DNA of 64,000 nt from Oryza sativa Japonica Group (GCF_034140825.1 NC_089043.1:25470001-25534000); one strand, 5' to 3'; shown: positions 47,442 to 59,400, counted from the first letter of the stretch. Numbers and translations: made by a program. The notes: generated from the sequence alone by a model not told the origin.

Positions 47442-50400
47442 ATGTCGTGTTCTCTTTTGGTGTGGAAAGTCAGAGGCCTGAATAATGCTGGTAAAAGGCC
47501 TCTTGTAGCGGAGATGGTTAGATCCTCCCGCGCTTCTATCTTTTGTTGTCAAGAGTCAAAGCTGGCCGTGCTTGATCGACAGCTTGTTGTTCAATCTTGT
47601 GGCTCTTTTTTAGATGGTTTTGAGTTCATCCCTGCTGAGGGAACTAGAGGGGGGTTGTTCACTGCCTGGCGCAGTGATCGTTTCAATATGAGTTGTCTTC
47701 ATAAAGGGGTATGGTCGCTCTCGCTGTGTGTGACCAATCTGGAAGGGGGTGCGTCATGGACGTTGACAAATGTCTATGGACCCCAGGAGACCGAGCAGAA
47801 AATTCAGTTCCTGGAGGAGCTAACCTGGGTGGGGCAACAGTGCGTGCAGGGGGCCTGGTGCATTGTGGGTGATTTCAACCTCCTGGCAGCAGAGTCGGAC
47901 AAGAACAATGGCAATGTCAATAGAGGCTTGATTAATCGGTTCAGGGGTCTGTTGAACACTTTGGAGCTCCGTGAGCTCTACTTGTTCGGCCGACGCTACA
48001 CATGGAGTAGTGAGCAAGAACGACCAACCATTACCAAGATCAATAAAGTCTTGATGAATGCTGATTGGGAGGACTTCTTCCGTGACGCACATCTGCAGGC
48101 GCTCAGCTCGTCGGCCTCTGACCATTGCCCCCTTCTGCTGGCTTGTGAGGCGATGGTGCACAGATCGCGACGCTTCAAGTTTGAAGCTTTCTGGCTTCAT
48201 CTGGAAGGCTTCGAGGAGGTGGTCCGGTCGGCGTGGGATGTGGTGCCAGCTGGTTCAAACGCCCTAAGTTCCCTCCACTTCAAGCTACGAGCGACGGCGA
48301 TGGCGCTGAAGTCATGGGGTGAGCGTCGTATTAGCGAGTTGCGTTTGCAACTTGCGATGGCGCATGAGATAATTCTAAGACTAGACGGTGCTATGGACTT
48401 GCGTCTGCTGTCCCACGAGGAGCGTTCTTTGCGTGCGGCACTCAAAGGCCGGTGTTTGGCGCTCGCGGCGCTGGAGCGCATTCGGCTGCGGCAGCGGGCA
48501 CGCCTGCGATATCTCAAGCACAGTGGGACAGCCTCCCAATTCTTCTACTTGAAGATCAACGCGAGAAGAAGAAAGAAGACAATTCCTGTGCTGCAGCAAG
48601 GCGGAGTTTGGGGGGTGACAGAGGAGGACAAATTGGCTATGGCTCATGACTACTTCCTCGAAATTATGGGCTCGCCCTCGCCACCAATGGTGGCGCTCGA
48701 CCTAGGACGCCTTGGTCTCCCTACCCTTGATCTCTCTGAGCTGGAAATTGAGATTTTGGAGGATGAAGCCAAGAAAGTCATGCTAGAAATGCTGAGTGAC
48801 CGCGCACCGGGGCCGGATGGGTTCGGCGCAGCCTTCTACAAGAGATGTTGGGAAATTGTGAAGGAGGATGTGGTGGCGGCGCTGAACCTGGTGTTGAACG
48901 CGAACTCGCAACACCTTCACCTTCTCAACACGGCGTCCATTATCTTGCTCCCCAAGAAGGAAGACCCAATGCAGCTGGCCGACTATAGGCCAATTAGTCT
49001 AATCCACAGTTTCATCAAGCTGTTCACTAAAGTCTTGGCCACTAGGCTTGCTGCTCGCATAGGCGATCTCGTTGGCCCGGCTCAGTCGGCCTTTATCAAG
49101 ATGAGGAGGATCTAGGAGAATTTCCTTTATGTCCAGGGGGTAGTGCAGAGGCTTCACCGTGCGAAATGCCCTGCTATCCTACTCAAGCTCGACATTGCAA
49201 AGGCGTTCGACACGGTGTCCTGGGAATTCCTGCTTGAGCTCCTTCGCCATCTCGGTTTTGGAGTTAAATGGCACGACTGTATTGCCGTGCTTCTCGTCTC
49301 CTCGTCGACTACTGTATGTATCAATGGGCGTGACACACAAAGGATCAGGTTGGCGAGAGGTTTAAGGCAGGGCGACCCTTTATCGCCGCTGCTCTTTGTG
49401 CTGGTCATGGAGACCTTTGCCGCTTTGTGTGCTACCGCTGCCAATAGGGGCGCGCTGTCGCCTCTTGCTGGTGGCGTGTTTCCTCTGCGTGCTTTGCTAT
49501 ACGCAGATGATGCCATCGTTTTCTTCCATCCTTCGACTCAGGATGCTTCGACCATTCTCACTTTGCTCAGGTTTATGAGGGATGCAACTGGTTTGGTCTC
49601 GAACTTCGCGAAAGTTCCATCACGCCCATACATTGCTCGGACGAACAACTTGCGGCTGTGACTGAAGTGCTGGGGTGCCCGGTGCGGTTGCTCCCCATCG
49701 TCTATCTTGGACTTCCTCTTTCAGTGCGCAAGCTGGGAAAAGCGGACCTGCAGCCAATGATGGATCGTCTTGCTAAGAGTCTGGCTAGTTGGAAGCCGAA
49801 GCTCCTCGCTCTAGACGCTCGGCTCGCAATCATCAAGCATGTGTTGATGGTGTTGCCGTTATACTTCATGTCTGTGCTGGAGCTACCAGTTTGGGCAATC
49901 AAGGAAATTGAGAAGAAATGTCGCGGCTTCCTATGGAAAGGGGATGAAAACGCAGCGGGCAGCTGCAGCCTGGTGGCCTGGGATAAACTCTGTCTACCAA
50001 TCGAGAACGGGGGTCTCGGCATTAAGGACCTGCGTCTCATGGGCGTCGCCTTGAGAACTCGCTGGCCATGGCTCTGCCGTGTCTAGCCTAAGAGGCCCTG
50101 GGTTAATTTTGTGTAGCCAATAGACAAAAAAGTGGCGCACTGCTTTGCGGCTGGCTGCATGGTGCAACTGGGCAATGGTGAACAAACATCCTTCTAGACT
50201 GATAGCTGGCTCTCGGGAGGGGGCTCAATCGCAAATCGTTCCCTTATGCTCTTCTCCTATGTTCGCAACAAGACAAAATCGGTGGCGGAAGGGCTGCACG
50301 AGAATTCTTGGGTAGGAGACGTTCGGGGCGGCCTGTCTGTCCAGGCCCTCCTGGAGTTCTTCGCGCTTTGGGATCTTCTAGCACTAGTGCAGCTGGATCA

Positions 50401-50965
50401 TGGGGTGCGCGATGAGTTGAGGTGGTGTCCAGACTCTAAGGGAACTTTCTCCGTCAAATCGGCTTATTCACTTTTGTCCACGGGACGGTCTCGCTGCGCT
50501 CTTGGCAAGATCATCTGGAAATCCCGGGCGTCGGAACGATGCAAATTCTTTATGTTTTGTGCGATGAAGAGCGCTTGCCTTACTGCCGACAACCTTCAAC
50601 GCAGGGGCTGGCATCTTGCCCCAATTTGCCACCTCTGCTCAATCAGCGGCGAGTCATGCCACCACATCTTTAGTAGCTGTTCCTTTACTCAGGAGGTTTG
50701 GGGCCTTGTCAGAGGTCGCCTTGGTCTCCTTCAAACAACGCCGTCTGCTGATCTCTCCTCCTAGTGGTGTGATGCTCGTAAGATTGTTGCTAAGAAAGAG
50801 AGAAAGGTATTTGATGCGGGTGTCATTTTGGTGACTTGGTTGATTTGGAAAGAGCGCAATGCGCGTGTGTTTGAAGGGAAAGCAAGCTCCCCTGTCAATC
50901 TATGTGTGACCATCATGGATGAATGGGAGACCTGGACAGCTGCGGGGTTGATTCCAATAGAGTGA
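47442..50965 (+). pseudogene. LINE ORF2 (endonuclease/reverse transcriptase), broken
   Basis: The ATG at 47442 opens MSCSLLVWKVRGLNNAGKRP, an EEP endonuclease (CCQESK; TLTNVYGP; WCIVGDFNLL; KINKVLMNADW; SDHCPLLL). The RT domain follows: DRAPGPDGFGAAFYKRCW, NTASIILLPKK, ADYRPISLIHSF, LKLDIAKAFDTVSWEFLL, GLRQGDPLSPLLF and the catalytic LLYADDAIVF. The C-terminal zf-RVT domain has WKSRASERCKFF..CHLC..CHHIFSSCSF. In-frame TAGs lie at 49113, 50084, 50114, 50198 and 50762. One base is lost near 49613 (NFAK followed by a shifted frame). Confidence 0.85.
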
Positions 50966-51378
50966 TCTGTAGTTGGGGCGGCCCTGTTTAAGGAGGGATT
51001 TTTAGTAGCTTTTTCTCTGCTTTTTTGCTCCCGGAGTTCTGTTCTTGGGGCGTTAGGAAATAATATACATTCTCGCTTTCTTTCTTAATATACTTTGGCC
51101 GGCAAGTTTTGCCAGCCCGGCGAAAAAAAAGGAGAGACTCGTTGAGAAGATGAGGAGGGATGAGGAAGGAAGAAGACAAGGGTATTTTGGTCCTAAATAA
51201 TTAGAAAATGCATTGAAAGGGTATGTAGAGGCATATCTCCAATACTTGGGAAATTATAATGGTATGGTTACAAATAGGTGAATAGTAATGGCATATTTCA
51301 AAACCGTGAAAATTATAATGGCATGGATCCAATTAACCCTTTAAACTATGATATTTACATTTCCCTTTTTAGGTAGTA

Positions 51379-51594
51379 CTACCTCCATCCCAAAAAGTGT
51401 GTAGTTTTGTATTGCATCTTATTTGAAATTTTTTCCATGATTAGTTAATTTTTATTTATATTAGATGATAAAACATGAATAATACTTCATGTGTGGCTTT
51501 TTTTTATTTTTTTTCATGATTTTTTCAAATAAAACAGGCGGCCAAACGTTAAACACGAAAACTTATAATTGCACTTAAATTGGGACAAAGGTAG
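51379..51594. mobile_element. Stowaway-like MITE
   Basis: Left end ctacctccatcccaaaaagt and right end aaattgggacaaaggtag are imperfect inverted matches with TA on each side; 216 bases, non-coding. Confidence 0.7.
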
Positions 51595-53800
51595 TAGAAG
51601 CCATAGAGAAATGAAGGAAGAAAAAATAATTTATAAGCAAAACTGAAACTTTTACATTTCCTTGATGGTTTAAATTTCAAGAGTGAAAATATACTACGAT
51701 ATTAAAAAAAAACTAAAATTAACTCTTAAGTTAAGTAAAAATTTTGGTTGCGACCGATAACCAACAAGATGAGGAGAGCATCTAGAAACTGTAGCCGATA
51801 ATTTCTTTTATTTTTTTTCAGCAGTTCAGCTATGCAGACACACAGTTCAGTCATCTGCTATGGCAATGTCGTCTTCTCCACCGCCGCAGCAAACAACCAA
51901 GCAAGACCACAGATTGATATGATCGCTCGTCGTCTTCTCCATTTCCTGAACTTTCTTCTCCCAGCTGTTCTTCGGTTCACAGGGATCAAACACCCACAGT
52001 ACCTGAACATTGGATGATTCCCTGGTAGCATTTCTGTCCCTGCTACATTTGCTACTGCTGCCATCATCTTCACCGGCGCCGCCGGTTCAGTGTCAAGAGG
52101 AATCGATCAGCTGCGCGCGTGCGTGGCTGACAGGCTACCACTACTTGGTCAGCCGGTGAGTGGCATGTGAGCGAGGAGATCTTCAACTGACCAAGTCCAT
52201 TCTGCGATTCTACTACCTGTCGAACAATGGTGGTGTTCTTTTCTCCTGAAAATGAGAGATGGAGGTTAAGTTTTTTACGTAAAACGAGATGGTATCAAAG
52301 TATGATTGATTGAGTTTTAATTATTACAAAGTTGAAAAACAGATTAATATGATATGTTACTATGTTAGAGCAACTTTCATATAGAAAGTTTTCACACGAA
52401 ACACACCGTTTAGCAGTTTAAAAAATATATTACGAAAATCTTAATCTTAATCTTCTTACAGAAAAGAACGGGAGCAATGTACTAGTATGTGAGTAACCAT
52501 TTTTCTTTAGCTGCATTGACCAGGTTGGCAACTTGGCATGAAGACCATTTCAAGCTCGCTTCCAGACAGCAAATAACGGGTTACTTCAGTAGTTTAATTT
52601 AGTTGGAAACGCAGAATCCGTTTGCTGTTAAGTCGCCTGATTCTCGCACTAATTGCAAGTTTGTAACACCAAAGTGGACCACACGAACAAATCAAACAGC
52701 TGTTTTTTCTTCTTCTTCTCAAGAAGTCAAAAAAGTTATAAACCAACAGCTGCGTGAGCACATGATCTAACACCAGTAGGATCTAACACTAGGAAAATTG
52801 CGAGCACTTTTGTTTCGTGAGGGAAAAATTGCGAGCATTTTTGGTGTAGAACAATAGCCTAAAAATCATTTTCTACAAGCTGTACCACCATGTTGAGGCC
52901 TTTCTTTTTCCCATATCGTGTTCGTTCTGTTCGGTTGGTGCACGAGACGACGACACTGGCAAAGCGACACTTGCATTCTTTTGCCGTGAAGAAAAGCTTG
53001 CAATTGGGCGCGATGACAACGATGTTGCTCTGCTACCCCTGAAGTTGTGCAGCTTGTTGGTATTCCTTGCTATCCGGGATGGTGGCAGTTTAGGTGGTGT
53101 CCATGACCATACGTCCAAGAAATGAGTCTTTTTTTGTGTGTGATTAAGGAACAGTATCAAACGCCACTATGTCACCATTCCTTGATGGGTGCTTGGGAGC
53201 AAACAAGGAGGTATCAGAAGCCAATTGGAGTGCTGGGATGACCAACAAGTCTGTTACTCCGTTACAACTGCACTCTCCTCGTTGTGTCCACTTGGCTGCA
53301 GCCTCATTTTCTAGATATTGCCCTCTGATAGATAATTCGAGTGATCTTTCCTACTATTTGATGGAATGCTCTAGGTAAAAACCACGATAGGCGCGGCAGC
53401 ACTCTTGATATTGTAGAAGGTGCTGTTTAGAAGATTCTTTTTCCTTTATGATGTCGTGTTCATATCTTATTAGTAGCGCGCGGTTTTTGGTGATAGACGT
53501 GTCGTGTGGCTATAGTTTTCTACCTGGCTATGGCTTCCTAGGATTATACTATTGTCATATTTTTTTTTATTGCTCTACATATGAAATGTCGCTCTACATA
53601 TGAAATGTCGCATTATATTATGCGTGATGTTTTAAGGAAACATATTTAACTTTTGCTTCCGTTTTAATAGATGCGACTATATTTCACACACAATATAAGA
53701 ATCATTTCAACACTACCGTAGTCTCAACCTCATTTGATCATTTCTTTTCTCTATAATTAAACATTCCAATTTCGAAAATGTTGTTAGGAACGTGCCTGGA

Positions 53801-53814
53801 CCCCCCCCCCCCCC
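53801..53814. repeat. Poly-C homopolymer (14 C)
   Basis: Fourteen C in a row, followed by AAAAGG. Homopolymers of this length are prone to length error in assemblies, so the exact count is uncertain. Confidence 0.8.
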
Positions 53815-54136
53815 AAAAGGCCCCTACACGTCCCCATAAAACAGGAGAGAGTACCAGCAACCGCACATCACCGGCACCGCACATCACGGCTCCATACAAA
53901 ACGAGTTCATCCACGTGGTGCCGCACCTAACCAGCGTAGCAGTTGCTCCCCCCTCCCCTCCCCACGTCGCCGCTCCAACTATCCAATCCAGCCTGCACAG
54001 CCTCCGTCCGTGCCAACCACCCCCCACCCCGTCCATTGACTCCCCCCGCACCCAGCCCAAAAAACACCGCAGATATCGCGCGCGGAAGCGACCGAAACGC
54101 CCGCACGCACCGAGACGAGGCGGGCGGTTTGCTTGC

Positions 54137-54158
54137 CTGCTGCTGCTGCTGCTGCTGC
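54137..54158 (+). repeat. (CTG)n microsatellite in ARO upstream region
   Basis: About seven CTG/TGC triplets about 330 bases before the ARO start codon, probably in the leader or promoter. Confidence 0.8.
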
Positions 54159-54484
54159 CGTCCTCGGCTCTGCTGGCTCTCCCCACCAGCTCACGCGACG
54201 CGCACCCCAACCCCAAGTAGTAGTAGTACCCGCCGCTCCAAAAAAAAGCAGGGACCTATTCCAAATTTACTCCTCCCCACCATCACCACCACCTCCACCT
54301 CCACCTTCAACTTCCCTCTCCAATTCTTCCCCTCCCGCGGAGGAGGCAGGGAGAGGATTCCCGGCGAGCCGGCGGGCGGGCGGGATACTCCACCACCGCC
54401 CCCACCCCATTGCTGCTCGGAGTTGACTTCGTCGGCGGCGGCGCGGCGGCGAGGGGGGAGGTGGGGGGAGAGAGAGGGAGAGAG

Positions 54485-56404
54485 ATGGACGATCTGAAGC
54501 AGATCCTGGCGAGGCCGATCCAGCTCGCGGAGCAGGTGATCAAGTGGTCGGACGAGGCGTACACGTTCCGGCAGGAGTGCATGGAGCTCAAGGCCAAGGT
54601 GGAGCGGCTCGCCGGGCAGCTCCGCCAGGCGGCGCGCGCCGACCTGTACGAGCGCCCCGCGCGCCGCATCTTCGACGACACCGAGAAGGCGCTCGACAAG
54701 GCCATGGCGCTCGTCGACAAGTGCCGCGCCCACGGCGTCGTCCGCCGCGTCTTCACCATTATCCCGGCCGGGTCGTTCAAGAAGATGGCCAACCAGCTCG
54801 ACAACTCCATCGGCGACCTCTCCTGGCTCCTCCGCGTCTCCTCCTCCGCCTCCGACGACGACGACTTCGACGCGCACATTGGACTGCCCCCCATCGCCCA
54901 GAACGAGCCCATCCTCTTCCTAATCTGGGAGCAGATCGCCGTGCTCTACACCGGCAACCTCGACGCCCGCGCCGACGCCGCCGCCAGCCTCGTCTCGCTC
55001 GCCCGCGACAATGACAGGTACTCCAAGCTCATCATCGAGGAGGATGGCGTCCCCCCGCTCCTCAGGCTGGTCAAGGAGGGCAAGCTCGAGGGCCAGGAGA
55101 ACGCCGCGCTCGCCATCGGCCTCCTCGGCCGCGACCCGGAGTGCGTCGAGCAGATGGTCCACGCCGGGGCGTGCACCGCCTTCGCCAAGGTGCTCAAGGA
55201 GGGACCCATGAAGGTGCAGGCCACGGTGGCCTGGGCTGTCTCGGAGCTGGCCGCCAACCACCCCAAGTGCCAGGACGCCTTCGCGTCGCACAACGTGATC
55301 CGGCTGCTCGTCGGCCACCTCGCGTTCGAGACGGTGCAGGAGCACTCCAAGTACGCCGTGACGTCGTCCAAGATGTCCATACATTCCGTGGTGATGGACA
55401 AGAAGAACAGCACCCGCGGGGCGTTGATCCCGGACTTGATGGACGCGGGGGAGCATGGCGGTACGAGGCACCCAGGTGGACACGTTTCGCAGAGCAAGAA
55501 CGAGATGTACAGTTTGGTGCATTCCACCATGGCTGCAAAGCCTAATGGGAGCAGTGGTAAGGTCAGTAATGGCGGTGTCGTCGCATCGAAGCAGCACAAC
55601 GTATCGTTGTCAGGAGCGACTACGAGGGGCAGGGAGTTTGAGGACCCTGAGACAAAGGCATCTATGAAGGCAAATGCCGCGAAGGCGCTGTGGCATCTTG
55701 CCAAGGGCAATGCAGCTATCTGCAAGAGCATCACTGAGTCAAGGGCTCTGCTCTGCTTCGCGGTGCTACTTGAGAAAGGCGAAGGTGATGTGCAATACAA
55801 TTCTGCCATGGCTCTCATGGAAATCTGCAGTGTTGCTGAGCAGAATTCTGACCTGCGACGGTCAGCATTTAAGCCAACCTCTCCTGCTGCCCGTGCTGTT
55901 GTTGACCAACTCTTACGTGTTGTCGACAAGGCTGAGTATGATGATCTCCTTATTCCCTGCATTATCTCATTAGGCTGTCTGTCCAGAACCTTCCGTGCAA
56001 CTGAGACTCGGATCATTGGGCCATTGGTGAAGCTTCTTGATGAGAGGGAAGCTGATGTCTCTCGGGAGGCAGCACTTTCCCTGACCAAGTTTGCATGCAC
56101 AGAGAACTACCTGCGTGTTGATCACTCGAAAGCGATCATCAGTGCGGGTGGTGCGAAGCACCTTGTTCAGCTCGTGTATTTTAGTGAGCAGGTGGTTCAG
56201 CTTGCAGCACTCGCCCTTGTATGTTACATTGCACACAACGTCCCAGATAGCGAGGAGTTGGCGCAAGCAGAGATCCTTACGGTTCTTGAATGGGCCTCCA
56301 AACAGTCGTTCATGATGCAAGATCCGCTAATTGAGAGCTTGTTGCCAGAGGCCAAGATCAGATTGGAACTGTACCAATCCAGAGGTGCAAAAGGATACCA
56401 TTAA
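54485..56404 (+). CDS. ARO: ARMADILLO REPEAT ONLY (ARO) protein
   Basis: Intronless, 639 residues. The start at 54485 gives the family N-terminus (MDDLKQILARPIQLAEQVIK). An N-terminal helical region of about 120 residues (RQECMELKAKVERLAGQLRQ; FKKMANQLDNSIGDLSWLL) is followed by two groups of armadillo repeats: about 150-300 (GVPPLLRLVKEGKLEGQENA; VQATVAWAVSELAANHPKCQ) and about 400-620 (MKANAAKALWHLAKGN; IIGPLVKLLDEREADVSREA; GGAKHLVQLVYFSEQVVQLA). A low-complexity Ser/Gly/Lys linker lies between. There is no U-box. Arabidopsis ARO1 works in pollen-tube and root-hair tip growth and polarity with ROP signalling; function here is inferred from family. Confidence 0.93.
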   Translation: MDDLKQILARPIQLAEQVIKWSDEAYTFRQECMELKAKVERLAGQLRQAARADLYERPARRIFDDTEKALDKAMALVDKCRAHGVVRRVFTIIPAGSFKKMANQLDNSIGDLSWLLRVSSSASDDDDFDAHIGLPPIAQNEPILFLIWEQIAVLYTGNLDARADAAASLVSLARDNDRYSKLIIEEDGVPPLLRLVKEGKLEGQENAALAIGLLGRDPECVEQMVHAGACTAFAKVLKEGPMKVQATVAWAVSELAANHPKCQDAFASHNVIRLLVGHLAFETVQEHSKYAVTSSKMSIHSVVMDKKNSTRGALIPDLMDAGEHGGTRHPGGHVSQSKNEMYSLVHSTMAAKPNGSSGKVSNGGVVASKQHNVSLSGATTRGREFEDPETKASMKANAAKALWHLAKGNAAICKSITESRALLCFAVLLEKGEGDVQYNSAMALMEICSVAEQNSDLRRSAFKPTSPAARAVVDQLLRVVDKAEYDDLLIPCIISLGCLSRTFRATETRIIGPLVKLLDEREADVSREAALSLTKFACTENYLRVDHSKAIISAGGAKHLVQLVYFSEQVVQLAALALVCYIAHNVPDSEELAQAEILTVLEWASKQSFMMQDPLIESLLPEAKIRLELYQSRGAKGYH

Positions 56405-59400
56405 ATCACTTTGTGTTGTTGGAAGGCATGAAAGAAGAATATAAAGCTGTTCTTCTTTACAATGACCAAGTACTGTACATACATCGGGTGGCTTCTATTT
56501 ATACTCTGGTAAAACCTTTTTTTATCCCCGACATAGGAAAAAAGTTGTTAAAGTTACACCTTTTGTTGGGTTTTTCATGCTGAGAGGTAATTTTGCTTCA
56601 GGTGTCCTGGGGGTTTGTAGGCTTTGATGGTCAGAACTTAAGTTGCTCTTGTTGGAGGTATAGTTTTGGGAGATTAGCATCTTGTACTCTCTTTGGCCTA
56701 TGTATCGTGTATATTACATTTCGCTCATCTATAAGAGAAATTTTCTTTACTTCAAGGTTCTTGCTCTTGTGTGTGCGCGCACATGTGCAACCTCACAGTT
56801 AGACTGTTTTCACTGCTCAATGATGACTGTACACTTCACCAATTTTTTGTTCATGCTTCAGATGCAATTACAGGTTCCAGTCTTTTCATTAGTCAACTTC
56901 ACCAGAGGTTAACCTTATACTGGCAAAGGTGTTCCAGGTACTTGTTTCGATCTTATAGTCTTTGCCATCAGAATATCATTCTTGTTTGCAGCATATCTGT
57001 AGCAGTACATCATTGTTTTCTGTATATACTAATATACTATGAGGCGGCGGACCATATTCCTATGACTTGTACGTCTGTATTCTGTAGCCATTCTTTGAAA
57101 TTACTATACATGATAAGTATGCTGGAACACTTTTTTACTTAGGAAATGCGTATCGATCAAGTACCTACTTTCTTTTTTTGTGGTTGTGAGTGCAATAAAT
57201 TGTGCTTTCCAAATTCTCCATATACATCACCGCAACTGCAGTTTGCTTCATAATTTTGATGTGGACATAACCTTGGCTAGGCCCCTATCTAGTCCTGTTA
57301 CGAGTACCTTTCAGACAACCCATTTCGTCAGTTCAAACAAATCACATACTCAGTTTCATGTGGTGTAACAGGATGTAGCCTGAGATTGAGGTCATCAGTT
57401 ATTACCTGACCAAACTGTCGCAGCAATTGCCAGCTGATCTTTGTAGTTTTCCTATCAAGAATCGGTGCATGACCCATGTTCAGGTATGTGAGGTTCTGAA
57501 AGACTGAAACTAATTGGTTGCATGGGTACTGTTTGGATCTCGATCTTGTTCTAACACTATTTAGCCATTTCTTCCTTTCTCATACCGGGCAGTGTCAGGT
57601 TCCGTCTGTTGCTCGTATTAACAGCAGATGGGCCCTTCCTATACGAGCATAGCGACAGCCATGAAACTGATTGTGCAGGTGTCTCCTGATGGTTCACAGA
57701 TTCTGCAGTATACCTGTCATCTGGAGACGGTGGAATGGCTGGATCCTCTAATTTCAGTCTCATCCTTTGTGCACAGCCGCTGCCAAAGCCTGCATCGGTG
57801 AAAGGTATTTTTCTCTGCGCTTTTCAAATGTCATCACTCATCGCATGCAAAATGGGCATATGGCTGTAGCGGTTGGAAACAATCAAACGCCACGATTCCA
57901 TCCTCTTTGTGGTCGTGGATTAGTTAAATGCTGATGAATTGATTGGTTTGGTGTGTTAAGCTGGTAGCTAGATTATCTTGTCTGCATTCGATTGTTCAGC
58001 GCGTCGAATAAACATCGGTGGAGCAGGCAGGCAAAAAGATGGGCGTGCCTGCAACTAATCGCACATCATAAGCCTCCATGTTTGGTCATCATGCTATTTC
58101 TTTTTTTTAAAAAAAAACTCTGTGTAACAAGTGTCGACATTATCTTTGTAAATGGATCCTTTTACACTTGTCGGTTGTTTTTAATCTTTAGAGGGCGTCA
58201 GGTGAAACAGTAGCTAAAATAAAGCAAAAACGGAGTGTCGTTCTTGGCTGAATGACAAATAAATTAAATTTACTCCTATAAAGTTAAAAATAAATTTAAA
58301 ACAATGTTTTATAAAATTCATATGTATTTTTTTAAAAAAAAGAATCACACCGTTTAGGAACTTATTCCATTTAGTCAGTTGCCAGTTGGTGCAACAGGGC
58401 CCATTTCCCTTTCTTGTTGAGACATGGATCGGGCCTGAGTGAGAAGAACAGGCACTGCAGCATGGGCTCTACTTGTGGGGCTGATAAGGTGGGCCTCTGA
58501 AGTCTGAACATTGGGAGTTGTTCATCCCGGCCAAATTCAGAAGTTGAGTCCACTGATAAAATAATCAAACTTGATCGATGAGGACATACCGTCCGCTACA
58601 GAAAAATGTGGTACATCAGTAGAATCTCACAATTGTCAAAATATCCTGTTAGGTACTGGAGTACTAGTATTTGTTAGCACTAAACATGTACGACCGGTTC
58701 GTTTGTCTAAGGCATATTCATAGCCCCGCCGTCTGAACTCTGAATAGGTGAGCAGTCAGCCGCCCATCTGAAGTCTGAACATGAGGCGACCAGACAAATT
58801 TATCCGGCTGATTATACAAGTACGAGTAGTACTTGAGGTCATTAGTGGTAATGTAGCACCTGAGCTGCTGATCACAAACTTGAAATAGGGTTTAACAGCA
58901 TTCGGCAAACACATTTGGCAGATGAACAGGAAGATCATGTAGTAGTTTGTATTGTCCAGTCCAAATGACTGTTAACACTGATGTTACTCTCTCTCTCTCT
59001 CTCTCTCTTTCACAATAAGTACAGATACAGAAAAGCGTATATATCATAGTAGCACTAATCTAAGAAGTTCTTCCTCGCAAAAAGAAAAAAAGTCTTAAGA
59101 AAGTTCAAAAAATACCAATGTTTTAAATAGCGAGTTAAGGCATTTAGCGGTTAGCTTCTCAAACAGCTATAGCTACCTAAATGGAGCTATAGCGGCTAAA
59201 TTGTATATGAGAGCAAATAGTTAGAACCCTTCTCAAACAGTTATAACGGGAGATAGCGAGAGATTTAAAACCCTGAAAAATACACAATTTTTATAACTAA
59301 TAACTGCATCTCTCAGATCGAGTTGTAAGATGGAGGAGCATATAATAAGCAAATAAACAGGTAGTGATGGAAGTGTCAGAGATGGGATCAAATTTGACTT

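Larger units (their letters stand above)
44644..51130 (+). mobile_element. L1-type LINE, near full length, defective
   Basis: A 6.5-kb non-LTR retrotransposon on the plus strand. It ends in gcccggcgaaaaaaaa, and the direct repeat aaggagagactcg flanks it (44631-44643 and 51129-51141; the AA overlaps the tail). It interrupts the outer MULE. ORF1 has CCHC knuckles; ORF2 has an apurinic-type endonuclease, reverse transcriptase with YADD, and the C-terminal zinc-binding domain. ORF1 carries two frame changes and ORF2 five in-frame TAG codons and one frame change, so this copy cannot move by itself. The element is near full length, since sequence up to the 5' flank of ORF1 is kept. Confidence 0.9.
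40785..51339. mobile_element. Outer MULE-like element, split by nested insertions
   Basis: The right arm ends at 51339 (ggcatggatccaattaaccc). Reverse-complemented it reads GATCCATGCCATTATAATTT, then CACGGTTTTGAAATATGCCA and CATACCCTTTCAATGCATTT. The left arm is the same sequence cut in two: atctatgccattataattt at about 40785-40805, then, after a 3.35-kb insertion, ttacggttttgaaatatgcc from 44161 onward to about 44330. The very left tip is not conserved and no target duplication is seen. Without its inserts the element is only about 0.7 kb and non-coding. This is one of three related elements here with GGGTTAATT ends. Confidence 0.72.
51340..54484. other. Intergenic between transposon stack and ARO
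   Basis: Presumably the ancestral far-upstream DNA of APE2 and the promoter side of ARO. It has a Stowaway-like MITE (51379-51594), AT-rich DNA, a 14-C homopolymer (53801-53814), and a CT/CCA-rich probable ARO leader from about 53900. Short open frames near 51832-52073 and 52873-53160 have no known domain. Confidence 0.5.

Noticed and set aside
51832-52073. Overlapping plus and minus frames of 61 and 71 residues
   Set aside because: No family match; both strands open over the same bases, no supporting splice signals.
54946-56100. 384-residue minus-strand frame opposite ARO
   Set aside because: Complement of an armadillo-repeat gene; no domain of its own.
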